A DNA stretch of 64,000 bases, taken from SIG440 sp045591095. GTDB taxonomy: Bacteria > Bacillota > Clostridia > Monoglobales > Monoglobaceae. This document shows, in pieces, positions 15,888-24,142 of this stretch. How positions within the stretch are numbered: position 1 is the first letter of the stretch; every line of letters begins with the position of its first letter. Both the position numbers and the translations under genes were made by a program. Below the pieces are notes generated by a model. That model had not been told where the DNA came from. It made no database searches and saw only the letters and a program-made list of their open reading frames with translations. The stretch spans positions 1-64,000 of the forward strand of contig JAZNSF010000028.1 of assembly GCA_045591095.1 (NCBI GenBank), written 5' to 3'.

Positions 15888-16026
15888 GGGAGTTTGGCTC
15901 TAGTATTTAAACCAATAACCTTATGCACAACGATAGAGTTGTGTTCCTGTATATGCCTTATCTGCCCACGATAAGGCATGGTCTATCTAAATTTACGTAT
16001 GTGGGCGGAAAGGGTATGAAGTTTAA
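15888..16026 (+). ncRNA. Candidate riboswitch: double-pseudoknot leader of HTH-glmM
   Basis: Hairpin A is CACAAC/GTTGTG (15926-15931, 15938-15943) with loop GATAGA. Hairpin B is a perfect 10-bp stem ATGCCTTATC/GATAAGGCAT (15953-15962, 15970-15979) with loop TGCCCAC. Loop A is fully complementary to TCTATC at 15982-15987, and loop B (GCCCAC) to GTGGGC at 16001-16006. The last helix abuts the Shine-Dalgarno GGAAAGGG (16007-16014), so folding would control ribosome access. A short TTGG/CCAA helix may close the 5' part. I cannot match it to a known riboswitch. The pairing is seen; ligand control is inferred. Confidence 0.6.
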
Positions 16027-17649
16027 ATGACAATTGGTGAGAAGATTAACAATCTGCGTACATCGGCGGATATTTCTCAAGAGCAGTTGGCTGAAAAAAT
16101 TTCTGTGTCCAGACAATCTATTTCAAAATGGGAAATGGATCAATCTTTGCCGCAAATCGATAAGGTTTTGCAGCTTTGCGAGTTGTTTGGAATCACTACA
16201 GATGAACTTTTGTATGACAAAATAGCAATATCTAAGGAAAAGACTCCAAGAACAGACAAGAATAAATATTTCGGAACAGACGGATTCCGTGGCGAAGCAA
16301 ATAAGACACTTACTTCTATGCAGGCCTACAAAGTGGGAAGATTCTTGGGGTGGTATTATTCATCCGAGCTTTCGGGTTGCACAAAAGCAGGCTATAGGCC
16401 AAGGATTGTAATCGGCAAGGATACACGTCGTTCAAGTTATATGCTTGAATATTCTATAGTTGCAGGTATCACCGCTTCGGGCGCTGATGCGTATATGCTG
16501 CATGTTACTACAACACCAAGTGTTTCGTATGTTACACGTCAGGATGAATTTGACTGCGGTATTATGATTACTGCGTCTCATAATCCTTATTATGATAACG
16601 GAATAAAGGTTATCAACAAATATGGCGAAAAACTGGATGATAAAACAACAGCTTTGATTGAAGCTTATATTGACGGCGACCTTGATGCTCTTAATATTTC
16701 GGGCCCGGACCTTCCCTTGGCACAGCGCGAACGTATTGGCTGTATTGTGGACTATGTCTCGGGAAGAAACAGATACGTTGGTTACCTTATTTCACTTGCA
16801 TCAAACTCGTATAAGAATTTAAGAATTGGTCTTGATTGTGCTAACGGCGCATCGTGGATGATTGCAAAGGCACTATTTGGGGCACTCGGTGCTCAGACAA
16901 TTGTTATCGGAGCCGAGCCGGATGGATTAAATGTAAACAACAACTGTGGTTCTACTCATATCGAAAACCTTTGTAAACTTGTAAGGGAAGAACATCTGGA
17001 TATTGGATTTGCGTTTGATGGCGACTGTGACCGATGCCTTGCAGTTGACGAAAACGGAAACATTATCGACGGTGACGCAATACTTTATATTTTGGGCAAG
17101 CGTCTTAAGGCAAGGGGTATGCTCAATGACAATACAGTTGTAGCAACCATAATGTCAAACAGCGGATTTGTTGCAAGTCTTAAAGAAGCTGGCATAAAGT
17201 GCGAGCAAACAACCGTAGGCGACCGCTTTGTTTATGAGTGTATGCAGAAGAATGATTATGCTTTAGGTGGAGAACAGTCCGGACATATTATTCTTAAAAA
17301 ATATGCAACTACCGGTGATGGACTTTTGACAGCTATCATGATTACAGAAGAAATTTGCGACTCAAAAATGTCTCTTGCGGAACTTGCAGAACCTATCAAG
17401 CTTTATCCTCAGTATACACGCAATATCCGTGTGAAAGATAAGGCGGCTGTTCTTTCTGACGAAAATGTATTAAAAGCTCGGGATAAGGTTGAAGAGATTA
17501 TCAATAAAAAAGGTAGAGCACTCCTGAGAGAAAGTGGTACAGAGCCTGTTATTCGCATTATGATTGAAAGCGAAAGTGAAGAAAAGTGCCTAGAATATGC
17601 CGGAATAATTGCTGATGCGATTATAGAGGGAGGTCACCAGGTTGACTAA
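16027..17649 (+). CDS. glmM: Phosphoglucosamine mutase with N-terminal XRE helix-turn-helix
   Basis: 540 residues against about 450 for GlmM. Residues 1-66 are an XRE DNA-binding domain ('SQEQLAEKISVSRQSISKWE'). From 'KYFGTDGFRGEAN' onward it is an alpha-D-phosphohexomutase: phosphoserine loop 'TASHNPYYDNG' (S184), magnesium loop 'DGDCDR' (about 331-336), sugar loop 'GGEQSGHII' that marks GlmM, and phosphate loop 'RESGTEPVIR'. GlmM converts glucosamine-6-phosphate to glucosamine-1-phosphate for cell-wall synthesis. The ATG overlaps the stop of a 4-codon frame beginning at 16016. The fusion suggests an enzyme that also binds DNA. It heads an operon with an acyltransferase and nagB. Confidence 0.92.
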   Translation: MTIGEKINNLRTSADISQEQLAEKISVSRQSISKWEMDQSLPQIDKVLQLCELFGITTDELLYDKIAISKEKTPRTDKNKYFGTDGFRGEANKTLTSMQAYKVGRFLGWYYSSELSGCTKAGYRPRIVIGKDTRRSSYMLEYSIVAGITASGADAYMLHVTTTPSVSYVTRQDEFDCGIMITASHNPYYDNGIKVINKYGEKLDDKTTALIEAYIDGDLDALNISGPDLPLAQRERIGCIVDYVSGRNRYVGYLISLASNSYKNLRIGLDCANGASWMIAKALFGALGAQTIVIGAEPDGLNVNNNCGSTHIENLCKLVREEHLDIGFAFDGDCDRCLAVDENGNIIDGDAILYILGKRLKARGMLNDNTVVATIMSNSGFVASLKEAGIKCEQTTVGDRFVYECMQKNDYALGGEQSGHIILKKYATTGDGLLTAIMITEEICDSKMSLAELAEPIKLYPQYTRNIRVKDKAAVLSDENVLKARDKVEEIINKKGRALLRESGTEPVIRIMIESESEEKCLEYAGIIADAIIEGGHQVD

Positions 17650-18307
17650 GTGCGTAAAGACAAAGGAACTTTTTGAATGCAAAAACGCTTATATTTCGCC
17701 TTTGTTTGAGGGTGCAGAATATCCTTGGGAAATCCTTCCTAAAATAAAGGAATATATCTTAGCGCTGATAGAAAAAGGGATAGATGGTTATACTGAAATA
17801 TCAAAGGGCGTACTAATAGGCACTGACGTAAAAATTTATCCAACGGCAACCATTGAGGCTCCTGCCATTATAGGAAGCGGAACTGAAGTAAGACCGGGAG
17901 CTTTTATCAGAGGCTCGGTTTTAATTGGTGAAGGATGCGTTATAGGCAATTCGACCGAACTTAAAAATTGTGTCCTTTTAGACCATGTTCAGGTTCCTCA
18001 CTACAATTATGTAGGGGATTCTGTCCTTGGGAATTACGCCCATATGGGTGCAGGTTCAATATGCTCAAATCTTAAGTCTGACGGCAAAGCGGTTGTTATT
18101 CATGGTGAGACGGATATCGAGATCGGACTTCGCAAAATCGGCGGAATCTTGGCTGACCATGCAGATATTGGCTGTGGATGTGTTCTCAATCCGGGAACAA
18201 TTATAGGAAAGGGAACTTCGGTGTATCCTTTGACAGCGCTTCGGGGTGTTTTTCCGGGTGGCTGTATAGTAAAGGATAAAAACACCGTGGTAATAAGAAA
18301 AAAATAA
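17642..18307 (+). CDS. Left-handed beta-helix acyltransferase/GlmU C-terminal-like
   Basis: 221 residues from a TTG at 17642 that overlaps glmM by 8 bp, with GGGAGGT upstream. Hexapeptide repeats run from about residue 60 to 205 ('IGTDVKIYPTATIEAPAIIG', 'VIGNSTELKNC', 'GAGSICSNLKSD', 'VLNPGTIIGKGTSVYPL'). This is the short LbH family related to the acetyltransferase half of GlmU, without a nucleotidyltransferase domain. Next to GlmM it probably acetylates glucosamine-1-phosphate or a related amino-sugar phosphate using acetyl-CoA. That assignment is inferred from context; the fold is clear. The missing uridylyltransferase must be encoded elsewhere. Confidence 0.8.
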   Translation: MTKCVKTKELFECKNAYISPLFEGAEYPWEILPKIKEYILALIEKGIDGYTEISKGVLIGTDVKIYPTATIEAPAIIGSGTEVRPGAFIRGSVLIGEGCVIGNSTELKNCVLLDHVQVPHYNYVGDSVLGNYAHMGAGSICSNLKSDGKAVVIHGETDIEIGLRKIGGILADHADIGCGCVLNPGTIIGKGTSVYPLTALRGVFPGGCIVKDKNTVVIRKK

Positions 18308-18329
18308 TTTTAAAAGGAGAATTTGTCAA

Positions 18330-19040
18330 ATGAATTATATCAAAGTTAAATCTTATGAAGAACTCAGCCGTAAAGCGGCAAATATAATTGCGGCGCAAGT
18401 GATATCAAAACCAAACTCGGTGCTTGGTCTTGCTACAGGTTCTACCCCGCTTGGGACATATGCATGCCTAAAACAGTACTTTGAAAATGGCGACGTTGAT
18501 TTTTCGCAGGTGACTTCGGTAAACCTTGATGAATATGTAGGGCTTAATGTAGAAAACGACCAAAGCTACAGATATTTCATGAACGAAAATTTTTTCAAAA
18601 ATATAAATATTGATATTGAAAAAACCCATGTACCAAACGGCTGCGCTTCTGACCTTGATGCAGAGGGCTATAGATACGACAAGCTTATTGAAAGTCTTGG
18701 CGGAATTGATATTCAGCTACTTGGAATTGGTCTTGACGGACATATCGGTTTTAACGAGCCTGACGAGGTGTTTATCGGCAAAACCCATCGTGTAACTTTG
18801 GATGAGTCTACAATTGAAGCAAATGCAAGATTTTTTGCTTCAAAAGACGATGTTCCAACCGAAGCTATAACAATGGGTATGAAGTCAATTATGCAGGCAA
18901 AAAAGGTGCTTTTGATTGCAAACGGAGCAAATAAGAAGGAGATTGTTGAAAAATCATTTTTCGGCGAGATTACACCAAAAGTTCCAGCATCAATACTTCA
19001 GCTTCATCCTGATGTAACAGTTATTTTCAGCGAAAACTAA
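18330..19040 (+). CDS. nagB: Glucosamine-6-phosphate deaminase
   Basis: 236 residues, ATG preceded by AAAAGGAG. NagB reversibly converts glucosamine-6-phosphate to fructose-6-phosphate and ammonia. Motifs are 'LGLATGSTPLGTY' (phosphate loop), 'VNLDEYVGL' (catalytic aspartate), and 'LGIGLDGHIGFNEPDE' with the active-site histidine and glutamate. The length fits the short, non-allosteric Gram-positive form. It is the third gene of the operon, so the same transcript encodes enzymes pulling glucosamine-6-phosphate towards wall synthesis (GlmM) and towards glycolysis (NagB). A shared sensor in the leader would make sense. A terminator follows. Confidence 0.96.
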   Translation: MNYIKVKSYEELSRKAANIIAAQVISKPNSVLGLATGSTPLGTYACLKQYFENGDVDFSQVTSVNLDEYVGLNVENDQSYRYFMNENFFKNINIDIEKTHVPNGCASDLDAEGYRYDKLIESLGGIDIQLLGIGLDGHIGFNEPDEVFIGKTHRVTLDESTIEANARFFASKDDVPTEAITMGMKSIMQAKKVLLIANGANKKEIVEKSFFGEITPKVPASILQLHPDVTVIFSEN

Positions 19041-19058
19041 TTATTAAAACTAAAATCC

Positions 19059-19088
19059 CGATGCGATTTAAGCATCGTCATTTTTTTA
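19059..19088 (+). terminator. Rho-independent terminator after nagB
   Basis: CGATGC (19059-19064) and GCATCG (19072-19077) form the stem; seven Ts follow after TCA. It separates nagB from the convergent ATPase gene. Confidence 0.8.
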
Positions 19089-19099
19089 TTTCCGGATAA

Positions 19100-21718
19100 T
19101 TAGCCTTTGTGTTTTATAAGACCCAAAGCCTTTGAAATTTCCATTACTACAAAAGGTACAAGAACTAATCCAAATGCGGTGAGATAAAGGATAGGTGAGA
19201 GCGCAATCAACCCAAACGCAACCTTTAAAGGTGTAAATAGCACAATCAAAACAAGCACAAGTGAGCTAAGACAAGATATGTTAAGCTTGCGGTTGGTGAA
19301 TGGGCCTATCTTAAAGAGTGAATGCTCAGAGCGCATATTGTATGCCTGAACAACCTGCGAAAGCGCGAGGACTATAAATGCCATTGTCTGTCCGCCCTCT
19401 AAAACGCCTGTTTTAAGTTCGCCAAATTTAAAGCCTACAAGGGTCAAAAATGCAAACATAAACCCTTGGAGAACAACTCTTATACCAAGTCCATGAGCAA
19501 ATATTCCTTCGGTCTTGGGACGTGGTTTTTTACTCATAATATCTGCATCCACAGTTTCCATACCAAGCGCAATAGCGGGAAGGCTGTCGGTAACAAGGTT
19601 TATCCAAAGAAGCTGCATAGAAAGTAGAGGGGTCTTGTGCCAGAGTAGCATTGCAGTAAATACTGTTATTACTTCACCGATATTTGTACCAAGCAAAAAT
19701 CCTACAACCTTTTTGATGTTGGCATAAATGCCTCTGCCCTCACGGACTGCTTCTACGATAGTTGCAAAGTTGTCATCGGTTAAGGTCATATCAGCAGCAC
19801 CTTTTGCAACATCAGTACCTGTAATACCCATTGCACAGCCGATATCTGCGGCCTTAAGAGCAGGAGCATCGTTTACACCGTCGCCAGTCATTGAAACAAC
19901 CTTGCCACGTCTTTGCCAAGCCTTTACAATGCGTATCTTATTTTCAGGAGATACTCTGGCATAAACGGAGATACTTTCAACTACTTCGTCAAGCTCGCGG
20001 TCGTTCATCTTGTCAAGCTCGCTGCCTGTGATTGCACGGTCGCCATCAACCAAAATACCAAGCTCTTTTGCAATTGCCGAAGCCGTAACAATATGGTCAC
20101 CGGTAATCATTATGGGCTTGATGCCGGCCTCGCGGCAAACAGCAACTGCAGCCTTTGCTTCGGGTCGTGGTGGGTCAATCATACCTACAAGTCCTATAAA
20201 TGTAAGGCCATTTTCTAACGATTCCGAAGTAACCTCCTCGGGGACTTCTTCAATCTCTTTGTAAGCAACAGCAAGCACACGGAGTGCATCTTTGCTCATA
20301 TCTTCGGTAAATATCTTTGCCTTATCAATATCGCCAGCTACAGTGCGGTCTGCCAAGACGTCGAATGCACCCTTTACGATAACGATTGTTTTGCCGTCAA
20401 TCTGGTTTATGGTTGTCATCAGCTTTCGGTCAGAGTCAAAAGGAATTTCTGCAAGACGTGGGTACTTTTGGTTAAGCTCGTCTTTTGGCATACCTGCTTT
20501 GTGAGCTGCAAGGACAATAGCGGTTTCGGTGGGGTCACCGATGTGTTGTTCACCATCGTCTGTGAATATTACCGAACCGTCACAGCATAAAGCGGCATAC
20601 TTTAAAAGATGATTGATTTTTTCGTCATTGTTTTCGCTTAATGAAACAACGGATTCTTCTCCGTCGGCGTAAGCTTTTACAAGAGTCATGCGGTTCTGGG
20701 TAAGAGTACCGGTTTTGTCCGAACATATAACCGAAGCACTGCCCAAGGTTTCTACTGCGGGGAGTCTGCGGATAAGCGCGCCTCTTTTAACCATTCGTTC
20801 AACACCGATGGAAAGGACAATTGTAACAATAGCAGGAAGACCTTCAGGGATCGCCGAAACTGCCAAAGATACAGCTGTCATAAAGATTTCCAGTGCGGGA
20901 ATACCGTTTGCAATGCCGACTATAAAGATAATCGCACAAGCGGCAATAGCAAGTATACCTAAGTATTTACCAAGCTGTGCCAGTTTCTTTTGAAGTGGCG
21001 TCTGGCCGTCGTTTTCGCTATCCAAAAGATTTGCAATTCTACCCATTTCGGTATCCATACCGGTTGCAGTGACTATTGCAACTGCTGTTCCGTAAGTAAT
21101 GCTGCAGCCAGAAAATACCATATTGCTGCGGTCGCCTACGGAAGCAGACTCCAAAACTTCTGCATCGGCAAATTTTTCAGAAGGCACCGACTCACCGGTA
21201 AGTGCAGATTCTTCGGACTTTAAGCTTGCACTTTTTAGAAGCCTTGCATCAGCCGGTACAAAATCACCCGCTTCAAGCAGAATTATATCCCCGGGAACAA
21301 GCTGTGATGCGTCAATTATGCTTTCGGCTCCGTCACGGATAACGCGGGCGTGGGGTGCAGACATATTTTTAAGCGCTTCTAAGGCTTTTTCTGCCTTGCT
21401 TTCTTGCAGTACACCCATAATTGCGTTTATAACTACGATAAGAAGTATAAGCGCAGGCTCGAAAAATTCTTTAGGATTTCTTTCAACGCACGCAATAACA
21501 AACGATATTGCAGCAGCTGCCAGCAATATAAGAATCATTACGTCGTTAAACTGGTCTAAAAATTTCCTGAATGTTGATTTTGCTTTTTTTTCTTTAAGCT
21601 TGTTTTCACCATACTTTTCCAAAAGCTCGCTGGCTTTTGCTGCTGAAAGTCCAACTTCCTGATTGCTACTCAGCAGATTTATGGTTTCCTCTTTTGAATA
21701 ATGATGATAAAGCAACAA
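19100..21718 (-). CDS. Cation-transporting P-type ATPase (Ca2+/Mn2+ type)
   Basis: 872 residues from a TTG at 21718 with AAAGGAGG at good spacing. It is a P2A-type pump: N-terminal cation ATPase domain, actuator loop 'ALTGESVP', TM4 'AIPEGLPA', phosphorylation site 'CSDKTGTLTQNRM' (about residue 333), 'MTGDGVNDAPALKAADIG', and ten membrane segments in total. Closest in type are the SERCA/PMR1-like bacterial calcium pumps, some of which carry manganese. Its start lies 77 bp downstream of mntP with no terminator seen between, so it may share the Mn riboswitch transcript. That context favours manganese as a substrate; this is inference. Confidence 0.93.
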   Translation of the reverse strand: MLLYHHYSKEETINLLSSNQEVGLSAAKASELLEKYGENKLKEKKAKSTFRKFLDQFNDVMILILLAAAAISFVIACVERNPKEFFEPALILLIVVINAIMGVLQESKAEKALEALKNMSAPHARVIRDGAESIIDASQLVPGDIILLEAGDFVPADARLLKSASLKSEESALTGESVPSEKFADAEVLESASVGDRSNMVFSGCSITYGTAVAIVTATGMDTEMGRIANLLDSENDGQTPLQKKLAQLGKYLGILAIAACAIIFIVGIANGIPALEIFMTAVSLAVSAIPEGLPAIVTIVLSIGVERMVKRGALIRRLPAVETLGSASVICSDKTGTLTQNRMTLVKAYADGEESVVSLSENNDEKINHLLKYAALCCDGSVIFTDDGEQHIGDPTETAIVLAAHKAGMPKDELNQKYPRLAEIPFDSDRKLMTTINQIDGKTIVIVKGAFDVLADRTVAGDIDKAKIFTEDMSKDALRVLAVAYKEIEEVPEEVTSESLENGLTFIGLVGMIDPPRPEAKAAVAVCREAGIKPIMITGDHIVTASAIAKELGILVDGDRAITGSELDKMNDRELDEVVESISVYARVSPENKIRIVKAWQRRGKVVSMTGDGVNDAPALKAADIGCAMGITGTDVAKGAADMTLTDDNFATIVEAVREGRGIYANIKKVVGFLLGTNIGEVITVFTAMLLWHKTPLLSMQLLWINLVTDSLPAIALGMETVDADIMSKKPRPKTEGIFAHGLGIRVVLQGFMFAFLTLVGFKFGELKTGVLEGGQTMAFIVLALSQVVQAYNMRSEHSLFKIGPFTNRKLNISCLSSLVLVLIVLFTPLKVAFGLIALSPILYLTAFGLVLVPFVVMEISKALGLIKHKG

Positions 21719-21795
21719 AAATTCCTCCTTTAATATGTTGTTTGTATTTTAATGTAATAAAATTTCACTGAAAAACATATTTTGTCCTATTTAAA

Positions 21796-22353
21796 TTATA
21801 ATATTCCTATATGTTCAAGTAATATTTTTATACCTATTAAAATCAGGACAATTCCGCCAAAGCACTCGGCTTTTGATTTGTATTTTGCACCGAATCGGTT
21901 TCCAATCCAGATCCCTAGTATGGATAAAACAAAGGTAGTAATGCCTATTATACTTACAGCACCTATGATGTTTGCTTGCAAAAATGCAAAAGTTATTCCA
22001 ACTGCAAGTGCATCTATGCTTGTTGCAATGGCCAGGGGCAGCATCTCAGAAAACTTAAACGAATCATTAAGTTCTTCAGCCTCACCTCGTGATTCTTTTA
22101 TCATATTAAGGCCGATAAGTGTAAGAAGAGCAAAAGCTATCCAGTGGTCAACACTTGTTATAAGGTTTTGAAAGCGACTGCCAACCCAAAACCCGATAAG
22201 AGGCATAAGAGCCTGAAATCCACCAAAATAAAGGCTCGTTACGATTGCTTGCTTAGCATTTAGTTTTTTTACAGAAAGTCCCTTACAAACCGAGACGGCA
22301 AAGGCATCTGCAGAAAGACCAATCGCAATCAAAAAAAGTTCCAAAAGCTCCAT
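21796..22353 (-). CDS. mntP: Manganese efflux pump MntP
   Basis: 185 residues with six predicted helices. MntP exports Mn2+ across the cell membrane. The paired conserved acidic motifs are 'LSADAFAVSVCKG' in helix 1 and 'TSIDALAVGITF' in helix 4, and 'GFWVGSRF' matches 'GIWIGNRF' as the internal repeat of the family. The ribosome site AGGAGG-like GGAGGAATT lies just upstream. A yybP-ykoY (Mn) riboswitch with its own promoter precedes the gene. The P-type ATPase gene follows. Length and motifs are normal. Confidence 0.95.
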   Translation of the reverse strand: MELLELFLIAIGLSADAFAVSVCKGLSVKKLNAKQAIVTSLYFGGFQALMPLIGFWVGSRFQNLITSVDHWIAFALLTLIGLNMIKESRGEAEELNDSFKFSEMLPLAIATSIDALAVGITFAFLQANIIGAVSIIGITTFVLSILGIWIGNRFGAKYKSKAECFGGIVLILIGIKILLEHIGIL

Positions 22354-22393
22354 AATTTAAATTCCTCCAAACAAATTTTTTCACCAGTAAAAT

Positions 22394-22515
22394 AAAAAAA
22401 AGACGCAAACCCACCCGCATTTTTGCAGATAAGTCTCGTCAATTAAGAAGATGCCAGGAAAATTCCAGGATGTTGACACCTTCGCACTTTCAGAAAGTAC
22501 TGACTACTCCCTTAT
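22394..22515 (-). ncRNA. yybP-ykoY manganese riboswitch
   Basis: Read on the minus strand, the leader has AAGGGAGTAG near the 5' end, then GTCAACATCCTGG, and GACGAGACTT before the closing helix, which are the conserved parts of the yybP-ykoY motif. It ends with TGCAAA/TTTGCG and a run of eight Ts as a terminator platform. This class senses Mn2+ and turns exporters on. Placement before mntP fits well. Confidence 0.92.
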
Positions 22516-22521
22516 ATGTGC

Positions 22522-22550
22522 ATTATACCAAAAAAATTCCAATTTTGCAA
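22522..22550 (-). promoter_or_regulatory. Promoter of the Mn riboswitch transcript
   Basis: On the minus strand TTGCAA (22545-22550), 17-bp spacer and TGGTATAAT with the -10 at 22522-22527. Confidence 0.8.
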
Positions 22551-22565
22551 GAGTTATTTTGAAAA

Positions 22566-22596
22566 AATAAAAGAGGCTGATTTTTCAGCCTCTTTA
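22566..22596 (-). terminator. Rho-independent terminator after the OadG-like gene
   Basis: AAAGAGGCTGA and TCAGCCTCTTT form a perfect 11-bp stem. On the minus strand it is followed by TATTTTTTC. It closes the oadB-oadG unit. Confidence 0.88.
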
Positions 22597-22601
22597 TGAG
22601 C

Positions 22602-22718
22602 TTATTTAGAAAGTTTTGTTATGCCATAAACTATAAGAGAAATGGCTGCCATAACAATAAATATGCCAAGCATGCCCATACCCATAAGTTTTAGAGCAAT
22701 TTCAAGATTTGGTGTCAT
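22602..22718 (-). CDS. Small single-TM protein, OadG-like decarboxylase gamma subunit
   Basis: 38 residues, starting 'MTPNLEIALKLMGMGMLGIF' and ending 'YGITKLSK'. The ATG has GGAGG 7 bp upstream and it begins 16 bp after the oadB stop. One hydrophobic helix after an 'LxLMGMGMLGIF' start is the pattern of OAD gamma chains, which assemble the membrane complex of sodium-pumping decarboxylases. It lacks the usual soluble tail, so it is a minimal version. Pairing with oadB and a shared terminator support it as a real gene. Confidence 0.7.
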   Translation of the reverse strand: MTPNLEIALKLMGMGMLGIFIVMAAISLIVYGITKLSK

Positions 22719-22734
22719 ATCCTATCCTCCCTGA

Positions 22735-23874
22735 TTATTTAATAAGCTGCGGAATAAGATTAAGTATCATACCGCCTGCTAATACAGATGCAATTTGACC
22801 TGAGACATTTGCGCCTACAGCATGCATCAGAAGATGGTTTTGTGGGTCTGCCTCAAGCCCAAGTTTTTGGATAACACGGGCCGACATAGGAAATGCCGAA
22901 ATTCCAGCCGCACCGACCATAGGGTTGATTTTATTCTTTGTAAACAAGTTAAGAAATTTTGCAAAGAATACTCCTGCGACTGAGTCAAACACAAAAGCAA
23001 CCAGACCAAGACCCATAATGAGAAGTGTATCAATCTTTACAAAATTTTCGGCAACCATACTGAACGAAATGGTAATTCCCAAAAGAAGTGTTACCAGATT
23101 TGCCAAAACGTTTTGTGCCGATTCTGAAAGTGAGTTAAGAACTCCGCATTCACGAAGAAGATTACCGAACATAAGGAAGCCAACCAAAGCTACAGAGGTA
23201 GGAGCAATAAATCCGGCAATTATTGTAACGATTATAGGGAATGCAATACGAAGGCTCTTTGACACCTTGCCCGGATTGTAGGGCATACGGATTTGCCTCT
23301 CTTTTTTGGTGGTTACCGCCTTGATTGCTGACGGCTGAATTATAGGAACAAGTGCCATATATGAGTAAGCCGCAACTGCAATAGGACCAATATATCTGGA
23401 TTTTAACACCTGTGATACAAGGATTGATGTGGGACCATCTGCTGCTCCAATAATACCGATTGATGCCGCATCTATAATGTCAAAGCCGAGCAAAACTGCA
23501 ATCGCAACAGTAAAGAAAATACCAAATTGAGCTGCAGCACCAAACAAAAACATCTTGGGATTTGAAAGAAGCGGACCAAAGTCAATCATTGCACCTATAC
23601 CAATAAACAACAAAAGGGGCATAGCTTCAGATGATTCGATTCCAATTTCATAAAGCCATTGAACAATACCCTGTACTTCGCCGATGCCTTCGATGTTCTG
23701 GTTGAGAACCCCCGAAAATGGGAGGTTTACCAGAATAGCTCCAAAGCCCATTGGTAAAAGCAGCGAAGGCTCATAATTTTTTTTGATTGCAAGGTAGATA
23801 AGCACTATACCTACAATATACATAACAATTTGTTGCCATGTAACCGCAAAAAAACCGTTTAACAAGAAAGTCAT
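22735..23874 (-). CDS. oadB: Sodium-translocating decarboxylase beta subunit
   Basis: 379 residues, ATG with GAGGTG upstream. The beta subunit is a polytopic membrane protein that couples decarboxylation of a carboxybiotin to sodium export. Family motifs include 'LLPMGFGAILVNLP', 'FIGIGAMIDFGPLL', 'GIIGAADGPTSI' (conserved aspartate for sodium) and 'NPMVGAAGISAFPMSARVIQ'. It has its own promoter. Only a small gamma-like gene follows. The alpha (carboxyltransferase) and biotin carrier genes are not in the window, so whether the substrate is oxaloacetate, methylmalonyl-CoA or glutaconyl-CoA cannot be told. Confidence 0.93.
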   Translation of the reverse strand: MTFLLNGFFAVTWQQIVMYIVGIVLIYLAIKKNYEPSLLLPMGFGAILVNLPFSGVLNQNIEGIGEVQGIVQWLYEIGIESSEAMPLLLFIGIGAMIDFGPLLSNPKMFLFGAAAQFGIFFTVAIAVLLGFDIIDAASIGIIGAADGPTSILVSQVLKSRYIGPIAVAAYSYMALVPIIQPSAIKAVTTKKERQIRMPYNPGKVSKSLRIAFPIIVTIIAGFIAPTSVALVGFLMFGNLLRECGVLNSLSESAQNVLANLVTLLLGITISFSMVAENFVKIDTLLIMGLGLVAFVFDSVAGVFFAKFLNLFTKNKINPMVGAAGISAFPMSARVIQKLGLEADPQNHLLMHAVGANVSGQIASVLAGGMILNLIPQLIK

Positions 23875-23931
23875 TTAAAAAACACCTCATATGAAATATA
23901 TGTAAAGTTAATTATTTACAAGTCCATAGGC

Positions 23932-23960
23932 ATTCTAACAAGAATTTAAAAAGTTGTCAA
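23932..23960 (-). promoter_or_regulatory. Promoter of oadB
   Basis: Minus strand TTGACA (23955-23960), 17-bp spacer and TAGAAT (23932-23937) with an upstream TG. Confidence 0.82.
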
Positions 23961-24080
23961 GAGATAATACACGAAAAATGGGTAAAATCGTGTTTTATGA
24001 GCAGAATATATAAATAAAGAATATAATTTCAAAGTTTATTGCAGAATTTTACTATAAATTATAAATTTTACAAAAAGTAC

Positions 24081-24109
24081 TTAACTTTAATTAGAAAATA
24101 TGTTAAAAT
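24081..24109 (+). promoter_or_regulatory. Promoter of pyk
   Basis: TTAACT (24081-24086), 17-bp spacer and TAAAAT (24104-24109) with TG one base before it (extended -10). Confidence 0.65.
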
Positions 24110-24142
24110 AAATTTATTATGACATAGCTAGGGGGTATATAT

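Noticed and set aside
19515..21662. Several open frames on the + strand opposite the P-type ATPase
   Set aside because: They are antisense shadows of a strongly conserved gene, with no ribosome sites or recognisable products.
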